From: Vallitalea sp.
Lineage (GTDB): Bacteria; Bacillota; Clostridia; Lachnospirales; Vallitaleaceae
Length of the DNA stretch: 64,000 nt
Reading direction: 5' to 3'
Assembly: GCF_025211055.1 (NCBI RefSeq)
Contig: NZ_JAOARO010000059.1
Coordinates: forward strand, 99,149 to 163,148
The translations under genes were made by a program, and so were the position numbers. A model generated the notes under the pieces. The model made no database searches. It was not told the DNA's origin and saw nothing but the letters and a program-made list of their open reading frames with translations. Shown here in pieces: positions 8,350-16,121 of this stretch. How positions within the stretch are numbered: the first letter of the stretch is position 1; each line of letters begins with the position of its first letter.

Positions 8350-10707
8350 TTATTCCCAATTTACTTCTTGTTGCTTACACTCAACGTTATTTTTTTCTTT
8401 TGATTTGAAGGAATAAACCCACTCAGGTTGTTTTGGTAGAGAGGGGGATGGTTCGCCAGTATTAAGCATATAAAAATCTATAGAATCTTCTCCATATTGT
8501 TCTTTTATTATACCTAGTTTTTCCTGCCATTCATCATCTGTAAGTCTAGTATCGCTTAAAAATTCATGATATCCATATACTGAACCTCTTGATAGGTATA
8601 ATTCTTCACCGTCTTTGATGACAACATAAATTTCATTTGGCAGTTCAGTTCCAATTTCAAGACAGCTATTTTCAACTGTTGCTATATCAGCAATTATTGC
8701 TGAACAGCTTAATTCACTACCGCCAGTTTGGTTTAATATAGCATAGTTTATAGAATCTATTTTTCCACCTATAGTATTTAACTTGCATTTTATGTCTTTA
8801 GACAGAATTTCATTATTAAGCTCTTTTATTGAGCAATCTCTTAGTAATTCTAATAACTCAATTATTTTTATTGAAATTTGTTCAAATTCCGGTGACAATA
8901 ATCCTCTTTCTTTAAGATTAGTAGAAGAATACTCAGTAAGCCATAATAATTTAGAGTAAACTTCAATATTAGGTTCTACATAATGGTGGTATATAAAATC
9001 AGCTCCTCCGCATTCAGCAACTGGTTGTTTAACATATAATATTGTATCATGTTTTAATTCTGTATAACTTCCTAGAGCAGAGCTGATAGATTTATCTGTC
9101 CAAGCTTTATTTTTCATGAACATTGGAGCACCTTCTACATCTTCAAAAGGTTTTTGTACTGAGGATATGGTATCCAGCCACCCATTATACATATTTGATT
9201 TCCAGTCTTTATCGTCTACTTTTGATATTTTTTCTTTCATTGCCTTAAATTTATTTTTATATTCTGGCCAAGCTTTTTGTGGTTCGTAATATTTATCTAA
9301 TAATGTTTTGGCACGTTTGCTACCTAATACAGCTGCAACATCTAGTCCAGAGGGTACAGGTCTTTTGTAAGGTTCCATTAACTCTTGGAGTATTTCTCCA
9401 TCAAAAGTATATCTCTGTCCCATAAATCTAAATTGTTTTCCCACATGAACATTTTGTAAGCTTATTTTATTTTTGATACCAGGATCAGGCATTTTTTTTG
9501 CTTCTTCCAATAACTTATCATGGTATTTCTCATTTCTAAAATCATTCAAATTCACGTTTTCTCCAAAAACATTAAGAATTAAAGCTTTGTACTGAAATAA
9601 ATTAAGATCATCTGATTGACCAACATAAAAATTAGTTGGCATATAAATTTTATCCCATGATTTTAGGTCATTATCATTATTACTTTGCATAAAAGCAGTA
9701 TATGTCATGATTAAAGCTTTTACAGTTTCATCTTCGCATAATACTTCTTCTTCATTAACTACTTCAGTAAGTGGAAGTGCAATTTGTCCATACCACATCA
9801 TTGCTCTAAAATAAGATTCAAGTTTATCATCATTGGTATAGTGACCTCTTACTTTATATTGACTGTAATCAATATCCCGTGGGGCTAATAGAGCAGATTT
9901 TTTATAACCATCTGCCTTTAGAATGTTTGCGACTTCTTCATCCGCAATTACTTTTAATTCTTCTGGTAATGCTCCATATTCATTAGTTAATAGTTTTTTT
10001 GCAACAGCAAAGAAGATTACGTTGAATTTCAAATCTTCTTTAATTGGTTCATAGCTATTATCATTATATAGATAAATAGTTTTCTCCAACATACTATTTG
10101 TAAGTTTAATAAGTTCGTCATATAAACGATCTCTTTCTAAAATCTTCAATGAACTATTGAAGAAGTTATGATACACGTGCATAACACTGTCAACAGTAAC
10201 AAAATTAGGGATACCTTTGTATTCATTAACTTCATAGATAGTATTCATTTTCAAAAATGCATTATTACTGTTACTAGGTAATACTACAAATCCATTATCA
10301 ACGATTTTGTTTAGTTGTTCATTAGTAAAACCAGAAAAGCTATCCATATTTTTGATATTTGATAAATCAGCTTTTATAGTATAATTAGGTACCTTATAAT
10401 TAACTTCTGGTATTATGTAAGGTATGTCAATTGGTGAAATTTCATTTTTGTCTTGCCATACAAGGTTATAGTTGGTATTGTTATTAATACCTTTTTTCAC
10501 ATCTTGATCTTCAGGGGTAGTAGTAGATTCTGCCTGTAGAATACAGTCGTTATCATCAGTCTTATTTTTGTCACTTGGATTAGTTGTTTCATCCTCCGTT
10601 ATATCAGATTTGGCAACTTCTTCAGGTTTGTTATTACAACCAGATAATAGAACCACTATTATCATACTTATTCCAATACATCTAAAAATTATATTCTTAT
10701 ATTTCAA
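8350..10707 (-). CDS. DUF3160-domain lipoprotein
   Basis: A 785-residue secreted lipoprotein. The N-terminus has a signal peptide (IGISMIIVVLLSGC) with the lipobox LSGC and lipid-bearing Cys24. An acidic Asn/Asp/Thr-rich linker follows (residues ~25-70). The rest matches the DUF3160 family, including FSGFTNEQLNKIVDNGFVVL, VTVDSVMHVYHNFFNSSLKI, GQRYTFDGEILQELM and VAECGGADFIYHHYVEPN. The family is extracellular and uncharacterised. It lies 41 bases after the BlaI/FG-GAP ORF on the same strand, probably as one operon, which suggests a surface response module. Family assignment is good, function unknown. Confidence 0.88.
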   Translation of the reverse strand: MKYKNIIFRCIGISMIIVVLLSGCNNKPEEVAKSDITEDETTNPSDKNKTDDNDCILQAESTTTPEDQDVKKGINNNTNYNLVWQDKNEISPIDIPYIIPEVNYKVPNYTIKADLSNIKNMDSFSGFTNEQLNKIVDNGFVVLPSNSNNAFLKMNTIYEVNEYKGIPNFVTVDSVMHVYHNFFNSSLKILERDRLYDELIKLTNSMLEKTIYLYNDNSYEPIKEDLKFNVIFFAVAKKLLTNEYGALPEELKVIADEEVANILKADGYKKSALLAPRDIDYSQYKVRGHYTNDDKLESYFRAMMWYGQIALPLTEVVNEEEVLCEDETVKALIMTYTAFMQSNNDNDLKSWDKIYMPTNFYVGQSDDLNLFQYKALILNVFGENVNLNDFRNEKYHDKLLEEAKKMPDPGIKNKISLQNVHVGKQFRFMGQRYTFDGEILQELMEPYKRPVPSGLDVAAVLGSKRAKTLLDKYYEPQKAWPEYKNKFKAMKEKISKVDDKDWKSNMYNGWLDTISSVQKPFEDVEGAPMFMKNKAWTDKSISSALGSYTELKHDTILYVKQPVAECGGADFIYHHYVEPNIEVYSKLLWLTEYSSTNLKERGLLSPEFEQISIKIIELLELLRDCSIKELNNEILSKDIKCKLNTIGGKIDSINYAILNQTGGSELSCSAIIADIATVENSCLEIGTELPNEIYVVIKDGEELYLSRGSVYGYHEFLSDTRLTDDEWQEKLGIIKEQYGEDSIDFYMLNTGEPSPSLPKQPEWVYSFKSKEKNNVECKQQEVNWE

Positions 10708-10748
10708 TTTATACCCTCCTAATAAATTTCATTATATTGAATTATTGA

Positions 10749-11894
10749 TTAGTCTAAACTAATGTTTTCAATGAATTTATTTCCCTCTAAATGTAATTTT
10801 ATATGTTTCTTTCTACCTAGATTTAGTGATATATATTTTATGTCATCTTGTGTTGTTAAGCTAATATCTTCAATGTTATAGTAACTGTTACTTTCGGCAA
10901 ATTTGATAAAACCGAAATTGAACCAATAATAAATACTAATAACCTCTTTGGTGTTCTCAAGTTTTTCTACAACTATCATTTCTTCCTTGGAATCGCCTAT
11001 GATATCATAGAAATGTACGCTCTCTAAAGGATGCTCTAATTTTGAACCGGTCCATTTCTTTGTAAGTATTTTGCCATTCCAGTTAAAGAAAAAAGGTCTG
11101 TTTTCCACTTTGTCAAACATGGGTGTTGATTTGTATACTCCTACATATATATCTTTGTTATTATCACCATCCAGGTCGCATAATTTTATTTCCCAAGGCT
11201 TAACATTTGTAAAATCATTTTTGTAGATTTCATCATATTTAATTGTTTCATTTTCTATAACCATTGAATAGATTATTAAGTCATTGCCATACTTTTTCCC
11301 TTTTGCTGAAGAAAGCAGTAGTATTTCATCTGTGTCATCATCATCTAGATCACCTGTAGTCATACATAATATAGTTTTATCGTCAGGAATATTAATATTA
11401 TCACTATAATGTTTATCTTCTTTTTCATCAGATAAAAAGATTGTATTATTTTCAAAACCATATTTATAAGACTTTTTATTTATTATAATTTCTGATTCTA
11501 GATTATTAGTAGGTTGCTTCATATTTAGACCAAGTAAGAAGATAAAAATTAAAATTAATATTCTCTGCATGTTTGACCTCCTGATATTACTTTTGTTCTT
11601 TAGGATTATTATTGATTTTAATTCAGCAATTTCTTCTTTAGACAGATGTTGATTCTTAACAAAGTTGGTTAGGAACATTTGTAGTGAACCATTATATACT
11701 TTTTCTAAAAAAGTTTTTGTTTCTTCTATTTGACAATCTGATTTTGAGATGCAAGGTGAATATTCATAGTATTTATTTTTGTTTGCTACATTCATAACAC
11801 CTTTATTAGCGAGCCTGCTAATAAGTGTATGGACTGTTTTTCTGCTCCAATCATTTTCTTCTAAGACATAATCAACAATCTCTTTGGAAGTCAT
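10749..11894 (-). CDS. BlaI/MecI-type repressor domain fused in frame to a secreted FG-GAP repeat protein
   Basis: One open frame of 381 residues holds two parts. Residues 1-~100 match the BlaI/MecI/CopY winged-helix family (TSKEIVDYVLEENDWSRKTV, then ISKSDCQIEETKTFLEKVYN and the C-terminal dimerisation tail). The first helix of the usual domain, about 25 residues, is missing. From Met109 there is a hydrophobic signal segment (MQRILILIFIFLLGLNM) and three FG-GAP-like Asp-rich repeats (GDLDDDDTDEIL, CDLDGDNNKDIY, DIIGDSKEEMIV). A perfect AGGAGG six bases before codon 109 shows that the second part can be translated alone, as a 273-residue exported protein (10749-11570). This is either a true fusion or a repressor gene that lost its stop codon. 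BlaI proteins normally pair with a BlaR1 M56 sensor; none is present. Confidence 0.7.
   Translation of the reverse strand: MTSKEIVDYVLEENDWSRKTVHTLISRLANKGVMNVANKNKYYEYSPCISKSDCQIEETKTFLEKVYNGSLQMFLTNFVKNQHLSKEEIAELKSIIILKNKSNIRRSNMQRILILIFIFLLGLNMKQPTNNLESEIIINKKSYKYGFENNTIFLSDEKEDKHYSDNINIPDDKTILCMTTGDLDDDDTDEILLLSSAKGKKYGNDLIIYSMVIENETIKYDEIYKNDFTNVKPWEIKLCDLDGDNNKDIYVGVYKSTPMFDKVENRPFFFNWNGKILTKKWTGSKLEHPLESVHFYDIIGDSKEEMIVVEKLENTKEVISIYYWFNFGFIKFAESNSYYNIEDISLTTQDDIKYISLNLGRKKHIKLHLEGNKFIENISLD
11577..11582 (-). promoter_or_regulatory. Internal Shine-Dalgarno for the FG-GAP protein
   Basis: On the minus strand AGGAGG lies six bases before an in-frame ATG (11570-11568) inside the fused ORF. 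The codons over it (NIRRSN) are poor protein sequence. It supports independent initiation of the exported FG-GAP part. Confidence 0.75.
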
Positions 11895-11902
11895 GGGACT
11901 TC

Positions 11903-11931
11903 ATCTTATAACTGTAGTACGAATTTGTCAA
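11903..11931 (-). promoter_or_regulatory. Promoter of the BlaI/FG-GAP-DUF3160 operon with BlaI-like half-site
   Basis: On the minus strand: TTGACA (11931-11926), 17-base spacer, TAAGAT (11908-11903). The spacer contains TACTACA, which equals a half-site of BlaI/MecI operators (TACTACA...TGTAGTA). The ATG at 11894 is only eight bases from the -10 box, so the transcript would be almost leaderless. Autorepression by the BlaI-like domain is inferred. Confidence 0.55.
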
Positions 11932-12036
11932 TTAAATATTTATTAATTAAGTATTAAATAATATTACAAAACAATGTGTAACCTATTTTTTATGATTTGT
12001 AAATTACTTTTAACATTAAATTAGATATATAGGCTG

Positions 12037-12064
12037 TCATATTCCAACATCTATGTCATATATT
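12037..12064 (+). promoter_or_regulatory. Sigma-E-like sporulation promoter of spoIVA
   Basis: TCATATT (12037-12043), 13-base spacer, CATATATT (12057-12064). This agrees with the mother-cell sigma-E consensus (KMATATT, 13-15 bases, CATACAHT) apart from one position in the -10. spoIVA is under sigma-E in Bacillus. Confidence 0.55.
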
Positions 12065-12096
12065 TATATATAAGAATACTTATAGGGAGGATATAG

Positions 12097-13578
12097 ATGT
12101 TAGGAGAATACGATATTTATAAAGATATTAGAGCTAGAACAAACGGAGAAATTTATATGGGAGTGGTTGGACCCGTTAGAACAGGTAAATCTACATTCAT
12201 TAAGAGATTCATGGATTTATTAGTGTTGCCTAATATAGAAAATGTACATAGTAAAGAAAGAACACTAGATGAGCTTCCTCAAAGTGCAGCAGGAAAGACA
12301 ATAATGACAACTGAACCAAAATTCATACCTCAGGAAGCCGCAAGAGTAACATTATCAGAGGATGTAGAATTTGATGTTAGAATGATTGATTGTGTTGGTT
12401 ATATGGTAGAAGGGGCTACAGGTCATCTAGAGAATGATGAAGAAAGAAAGGTAAAAACACCTTGGTTCAATTATGATATTCCATTCACTCAAGCAGCTGA
12501 GATAGGAACCAAGAAAGTTATTAATGACCATTCAACTATAGGGATTGTTGTGACAGCTGATGGCTCATTTGGTGAAATACCTAGGGAAAATTATATTGAA
12601 GCAGAAGAGAGGACAATAAATGAATTAAAGAAACTATCAAAACCATATGTAGTAATACTTAATTCACTTAGACCTTATTCTGACGATACAGTCTTAACTG
12701 CAACTGAATTAGAAGATAAATATAATGTTCCTGTTTTACCAGTGAACTGTGACCAGTTAAAAAAAGAAGATGTAATTAAGATTCTTGAGAGTGTATTACT
12801 AGAATTTCCATTATCAGTAGTTAATTTCAATGTACCAAAATGGATTGAGATGTTAGATAATGACCATTGGTTAAAATCATCATTGATTGATTCAGTAAAA
12901 GATATCATGGATTCAGTTGATGCTATTAGAGACCTTAAGAAAGAAGACACCTTAATAGTAGAAAATGAGCATATTACAAAAGTCAAATTAGATAAGATTG
13001 ATCTCTCAACGGGTTGTGCTAATATTGATATTAATTTCAATGATGATTATTATTATGATATTCTAAGTGATCTCATGGGAACTGAAATAAAAGGCGAATA
13101 TCAATTTATGTCACTAATCAAAAAACTTGGTAGAGTAAAAGAAGAATATGATAAAGTATCAGCAGCATTAAATGAAGTTAAGGCTAAAGGTTATGGTATT
13201 GTTACACCTATGGTAGATGAATTATCATTACAAGAACCAGAAATTGTAAAACAAGGTAATAAATATGGAGTTAAATTAAAAGCAAGTGCACCAACTATCC
13301 ACATGATAAAGTGTGATATTCAGACAGAAGTATCTCCAATAGTGGGTACTGAAAAACAAAGTGAAGAACTTCTTAATTATTTGACAAGTGAGTTTGAAAG
13401 TGATCCAACAAAAATATGGGATACTAATGTATTTGGTAAATCATTACATGATTTAGTCAATGATGGACTTCAAAATAAGATATATAGAATGCCAGAGGAT
13501 GCTAGAGATAAACTACAAGAAACATTACAAAAAATAGTTAATGATGCTAATGGAGGTCTTATCTGTATTATTATCTAA
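12097..13578 (+). CDS. spoIVA: Stage IV sporulation protein A (spore coat ATPase)
   Basis: SpoIVA is a mother-cell ATPase that polymerises on the forespore surface and anchors the coat. The Walker A GPVRTGKST is at residues 25-33, and MIDCVGYMVEGATGHLENDE and VVTADGSFGEIPRENYIEAE are family blocks. The 493-residue length matches the Bacillus protein (492), and the C-terminus (NDANGGLICIII) is the conserved membrane-targeting end. A strong SD (GGGAGG) precedes the ATG. The gene stands alone between the minus-strand island and the rimP operon. Confidence 0.98.
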   Translation: MLGEYDIYKDIRARTNGEIYMGVVGPVRTGKSTFIKRFMDLLVLPNIENVHSKERTLDELPQSAAGKTIMTTEPKFIPQEAARVTLSEDVEFDVRMIDCVGYMVEGATGHLENDEERKVKTPWFNYDIPFTQAAEIGTKKVINDHSTIGIVVTADGSFGEIPRENYIEAEERTINELKKLSKPYVVILNSLRPYSDDTVLTATELEDKYNVPVLPVNCDQLKKEDVIKILESVLLEFPLSVVNFNVPKWIEMLDNDHWLKSSLIDSVKDIMDSVDAIRDLKKEDTLIVENEHITKVKLDKIDLSTGCANIDINFNDDYYYDILSDLMGTEIKGEYQFMSLIKKLGRVKEEYDKVSAALNEVKAKGYGIVTPMVDELSLQEPEIVKQGNKYGVKLKASAPTIHMIKCDIQTEVSPIVGTEKQSEELLNYLTSEFESDPTKIWDTNVFGKSLHDLVNDGLQNKIYRMPEDARDKLQETLQKIVNDANGGLICIII

Positions 13579-13690
13579 ATTATGGGGTATAATAATAAAA
13601 ACAATGTACTTATTAATCAATAAACACTTGAAACTTAAGGTGTCAAATTAAGAGAGATAGTTTAGCTGTTAATTTATAACAAGTATTTTC

Positions 13691-13719
13691 TTGCAAATTA
13701 TAGTTTTAGGTGGTATAAT
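13691..13719 (+). promoter_or_regulatory. Promoter of the rimP-nusA-infB operon
   Basis: TTGCAA (13691-13696), 17-base spacer, TATAAT (13714-13719). A perfect -10 and ideal spacing make this a strong vegetative promoter, with a start near 13726 and a leader of about 85 bases. Confidence 0.8.
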
Positions 13720-13747
13720 AGTTTCAGAATTAATAATGAGTACTAGA

Positions 13748-13771
13748 AAGAGTGGACGAAAGTCCACTCTT
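13748..13771 (+). promoter_or_regulatory. Leader hairpin upstream of rimP
   Basis: AAGAGTGGAC and GTCCACTCTT pair perfectly over ten bases, closed by a GAAA tetraloop (13758-13761). It lies inside the leader of the rimP operon and is followed by TGTT rather than a long T-run. It could be a weak attenuator, a processing site or a protein site. Confidence 0.6.
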
Positions 13772-13810
13772 GTTATGTATATAAGCTAATAGAAAGAAGG
13801 GTGATATAAT

Positions 13811-14278
13811 TTGTCATTTAGAGAACACGTGGAAACACTAGCAGAAGAGATATTAATTCCAATTCTAGAAGAAAATAAATTCGAACTTGTAGATGTTGAA
13901 TATGTGAAAGAAGCTTCCAATTGGTACTTAAGAATTTTTATTGATAAAGACGGTGGGGTTACAATAGATGATTGTGAACTTGTAAGTAGAGCTTTTGATA
14001 GTGAATTTGAAGATAAGGACCCAATTAAGGAACCATATATATTAGAAGTTAGTTCTCCTGGACTTGATAGACCATTAAAAAAAGATAAAGATTATGCTAG
14101 AAGTCTAGGTGAGAAAGTAGAAGTTAAATTATACAAATCTATCAATAAGAAAAAAGAATTTGTAGGTTTGTTAAAGAGTTATGACGATGATAGTATAACT
14201 CTTGAGTTAGAAGATGGTGAAGATTGGTCTATTGCAAGGACTGATATAGCAATTATTAGACTGGCAATATTATTTTAA
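13811..14278 (+). CDS. rimP: Ribosome maturation factor RimP
   Basis: Needed for 30S subunit assembly. The 155-residue length is normal. Conserved segments are ELVDVEYVKEASNWYLRIFI, DKDGGVTIDDCELVSRAFD, YILEVSSPGLDRPLKK and the C-terminal SH3-like domain (LKSYDDDSITLELEDGE). The start is TTG, preceded by AGAAGGG. First gene of the nusA/infB operon, the standard Gram-positive order. Confidence 0.97.
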   Translation: MSFREHVETLAEEILIPILEENKFELVDVEYVKEASNWYLRIFIDKDGGVTIDDCELVSRAFDSEFEDKDPIKEPYILEVSSPGLDRPLKKDKDYARSLGEKVEVKLYKSINKKKEFVGLLKSYDDDSITLELEDGEDWSIARTDIAIIRLAILF

Positions 14279-14322
14279 ATATATTTGAAATGAGAAGCTT
14301 TTATGTCATTTACTAGATTAAA

Positions 14323-14344
14323 GGGCTTTCCTATAAGATAAAAA
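14323..14344 (+). repeat. Recurrent spacer motif, copy 1
   Basis: GGGCTTTCCTATAAGATAAA lies in the rimP-nusA gap. Related copies are at 18121-18140 (rbfA leader) and 44053-44072 (folD leader); the shared core is CTTTCC or CTCGC, then (T/A)ATAAGATAAA. Meaning unknown. Confidence 0.4.
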
Positions 14345-14362
14345 ATACTGAGGAGGATTAAA

Positions 14363-15475
14363 ATGAATGCTGAATTTATTGAAGCATTGAACCAAATTGA
14401 GAAAGAAAAGGGTATTAGTAAGGATGTATTAATTGAGACAATTGAAGTTTCTTTAGTTACAGCATGTAAGAATAACTTTGGTACTGCACAAAATATAAAA
14501 GTTGAGATTGACCGTGATAGAGGCGATGTTGCGGTTTATGCCGAAAAAGAAGTTGTTGAAGAAGTAGAAGACAAACAACTTACTATCTCATTAGAAGATG
14601 CAAAAAAAATAAACGGAGCTTATAGATTAGGTGATATGATCAATATTGAGATAACACCTAAGAATTTTGGAAGAATAGCTGCTCAAAAAGCAAAACAAGT
14701 TGTTGTACAGAAAATAAGAGAAGCTGAAAGAGAAGTTATATTCAATCAATATATTACTAAAGAAAAAGATGTTATTACTGGCATTATCCAGAGACAAGTA
14801 AGAGATAATGTAATTATTAACTTAGGTAAAATTGATGCTATCTTAGCAGATAAAGAACAAGTGCCAGGTGAAAGATATTATCCTAATGAAAGATTTAAGG
14901 TCTATGTCCTAGAAGTAAAAGAAAGTACAAAAGGACCTAAGGTATATGTTTCACGAACTCATCCAGAACTTATCAAAAGATTATTTGAACAAGAAGTTCC
15001 AGAGGTTCATGATGGTGTTGTAGAGATAAAAGGCATTTCTAGGGAAGCAGGTTCTAGAACAAAGATAGCAGTTTACTCAACTAATAGAGACGTTGATCCA
15101 GTTGGTTCATGTGTAGGTCATAATGGTGCTAGAGTATCAATAATTGTAAATGAACTAAGAGGAGAAAAAATTGATATTATCCCTTGGGATGAAGACCCAG
15201 TGAAATTCATATCAGCAGCTCTTAGTCCTTCAAAAGTAGTGAAGGTCATTGTTAATGAACAAGATAAGAGTGCTAAGGTGGTTGTTCCAGATTATCAATT
15301 ATCTCTAGCAATTGGAAAAGAAGGTCAGAATGCTAGACTGGCTGCGAAACTTACTGGTTACAGAATTGATATTAAAAGTGAAACACAAGCTAAACAGACT
15401 AATTTCATTACTGAAGAAGAGACACTTGGAGCACTACTATCAAGGAACTCTTTAGACGAAGAAGAACTTTACTAG
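14363..15475 (+). CDS. nusA: Transcription termination/antitermination factor NusA
   Basis: NusA binds RNA polymerase and modulates pausing, termination and antitermination. The N-terminal polymerase-binding domain (EIEKEKGISKD-like start) is followed by S1 (residues ~135-200, ITGIIQRQVRDNVIINLGKI), then KH1 (DPVGSCVGHNGARVSIIVNE) and KH2 (LAIGKEGQNARLAAKLTG). The 370-residue length fits Gram-positive NusA without the acidic repeats of enterics. SD GAGGAGG precedes the ATG. Confidence 0.98.
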   Translation: MNAEFIEALNQIEKEKGISKDVLIETIEVSLVTACKNNFGTAQNIKVEIDRDRGDVAVYAEKEVVEEVEDKQLTISLEDAKKINGAYRLGDMINIEITPKNFGRIAAQKAKQVVVQKIREAEREVIFNQYITKEKDVITGIIQRQVRDNVIINLGKIDAILADKEQVPGERYYPNERFKVYVLEVKESTKGPKVYVSRTHPELIKRLFEQEVPEVHDGVVEIKGISREAGSRTKIAVYSTNRDVDPVGSCVGHNGARVSIIVNELRGEKIDIIPWDEDPVKFISAALSPSKVVKVIVNEQDKSAKVVVPDYQLSLAIGKEGQNARLAAKLTGYRIDIKSETQAKQTNFITEEETLGALLSRNSLDEEELY

Positions 15476-15532
15476 TATTTACTTCTTTCATAACCATTCT
15501 TAATAAAAACAATGAAGAAGGGAATGATGAAA

Positions 15533-15802
15533 ATGGCTAGAAAAATACCTTTGAGAAAATGCACAGGTTGCCAAGAAATGAAGGATAAGAGACAATTGAT
15601 TAGAGTTGTCAGGACAAAAGAAGGTAATATATCCATTGATAGTACTGGTAAGAAAAATGGTAGAGGTGCATATATATGTCCATCTATAACATGTCTTGAA
15701 AAAGCTATTAAGAATAAAGGTTTAGAACGTTCTTTTAAAGCAAGTATTCCAAGCGATGTGTATAGTGCCCTTAAGGAGGAATTAAGTAAAATAAATGGAT
15801 AA
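15533..15802 (+). CDS. rnpM: RNase P modulator RnpM (YlxR family)
   Basis: An 89-residue YlxR-family protein with the signature RKIPLRKCTGCQEMKDKRQL and GRGAYICPSITCLEKAIK. In Bacillus the YlxR protein binds RNase P RNA and lowers its activity. The ATG at 15533 is chosen because AAGAAGGGA (15515-15523) is spaced for it; the ATGs at 15512, 15524 and 15527 overlap or crowd this SD. Its end overlaps the next gene by eight bases. Confidence 0.93.
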   Translation: MARKIPLRKCTGCQEMKDKRQLIRVVRTKEGNISIDSTGKKNGRGAYICPSITCLEKAIKNKGLERSFKASIPSDVYSALKEELSKING

Positions 15803-16103
15803 AAAAGTTTATTCTCTATTGGGACTATGTAAACGGGCTTCAATGCTTAGTTCAGGAGAATTCATGACTGAAAAAGCTGTAAAGAACAAAACTGCGAAGC
15901 TAGTAATTGTAGCAGCTGATTCTTCTAAAAATACAAAGAAACTATTTAACAATATATGTTTCACACATAATGTTAAGCTTATAGAGTTTGGTACTAAAGA
16001 AGAATTGGGTAGGGCTATTGGCAAAGACATTAGAGCATCCATATGTGTTCTAGATGAAGGATTTGCTAAAGCTATTGAAGAAAATACTAATTTCAAGACT
16101 TAA
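15795..16103 (+). CDS. L7Ae-family ribosomal/K-turn-binding protein (YlxQ)
   Basis: A 102-residue protein of the L7Ae/L30e/S12e/Gadd45 fold (VYSLLGLCKRASMLSSGEFM ... AKLVIVAADSSKNTKKLF ... ELGRAIGKDIRASICV). Relatives bind kink-turn RNA. The position between rnpM and infB is the fixed Gram-positive arrangement. It overlaps rnpM by eight bases, and its SD (AAGGAGG) lies within that gene, so coupling is likely. Confidence 0.92.
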   Translation: MDKKVYSLLGLCKRASMLSSGEFMTEKAVKNKTAKLVIVAADSSKNTKKLFNNICFTHNVKLIEFGTKEELGRAIGKDIRASICVLDEGFAKAIEENTNFKT

Positions 16104-16121
16104 ATTTGCGGAGGTGGTAAT

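Noticed and set aside
15472..15843. 123-residue minus-strand ORF opposite rnpM
   Set aside because: Complete overlap with the conserved YlxR gene, whose motifs are clear on the + strand.
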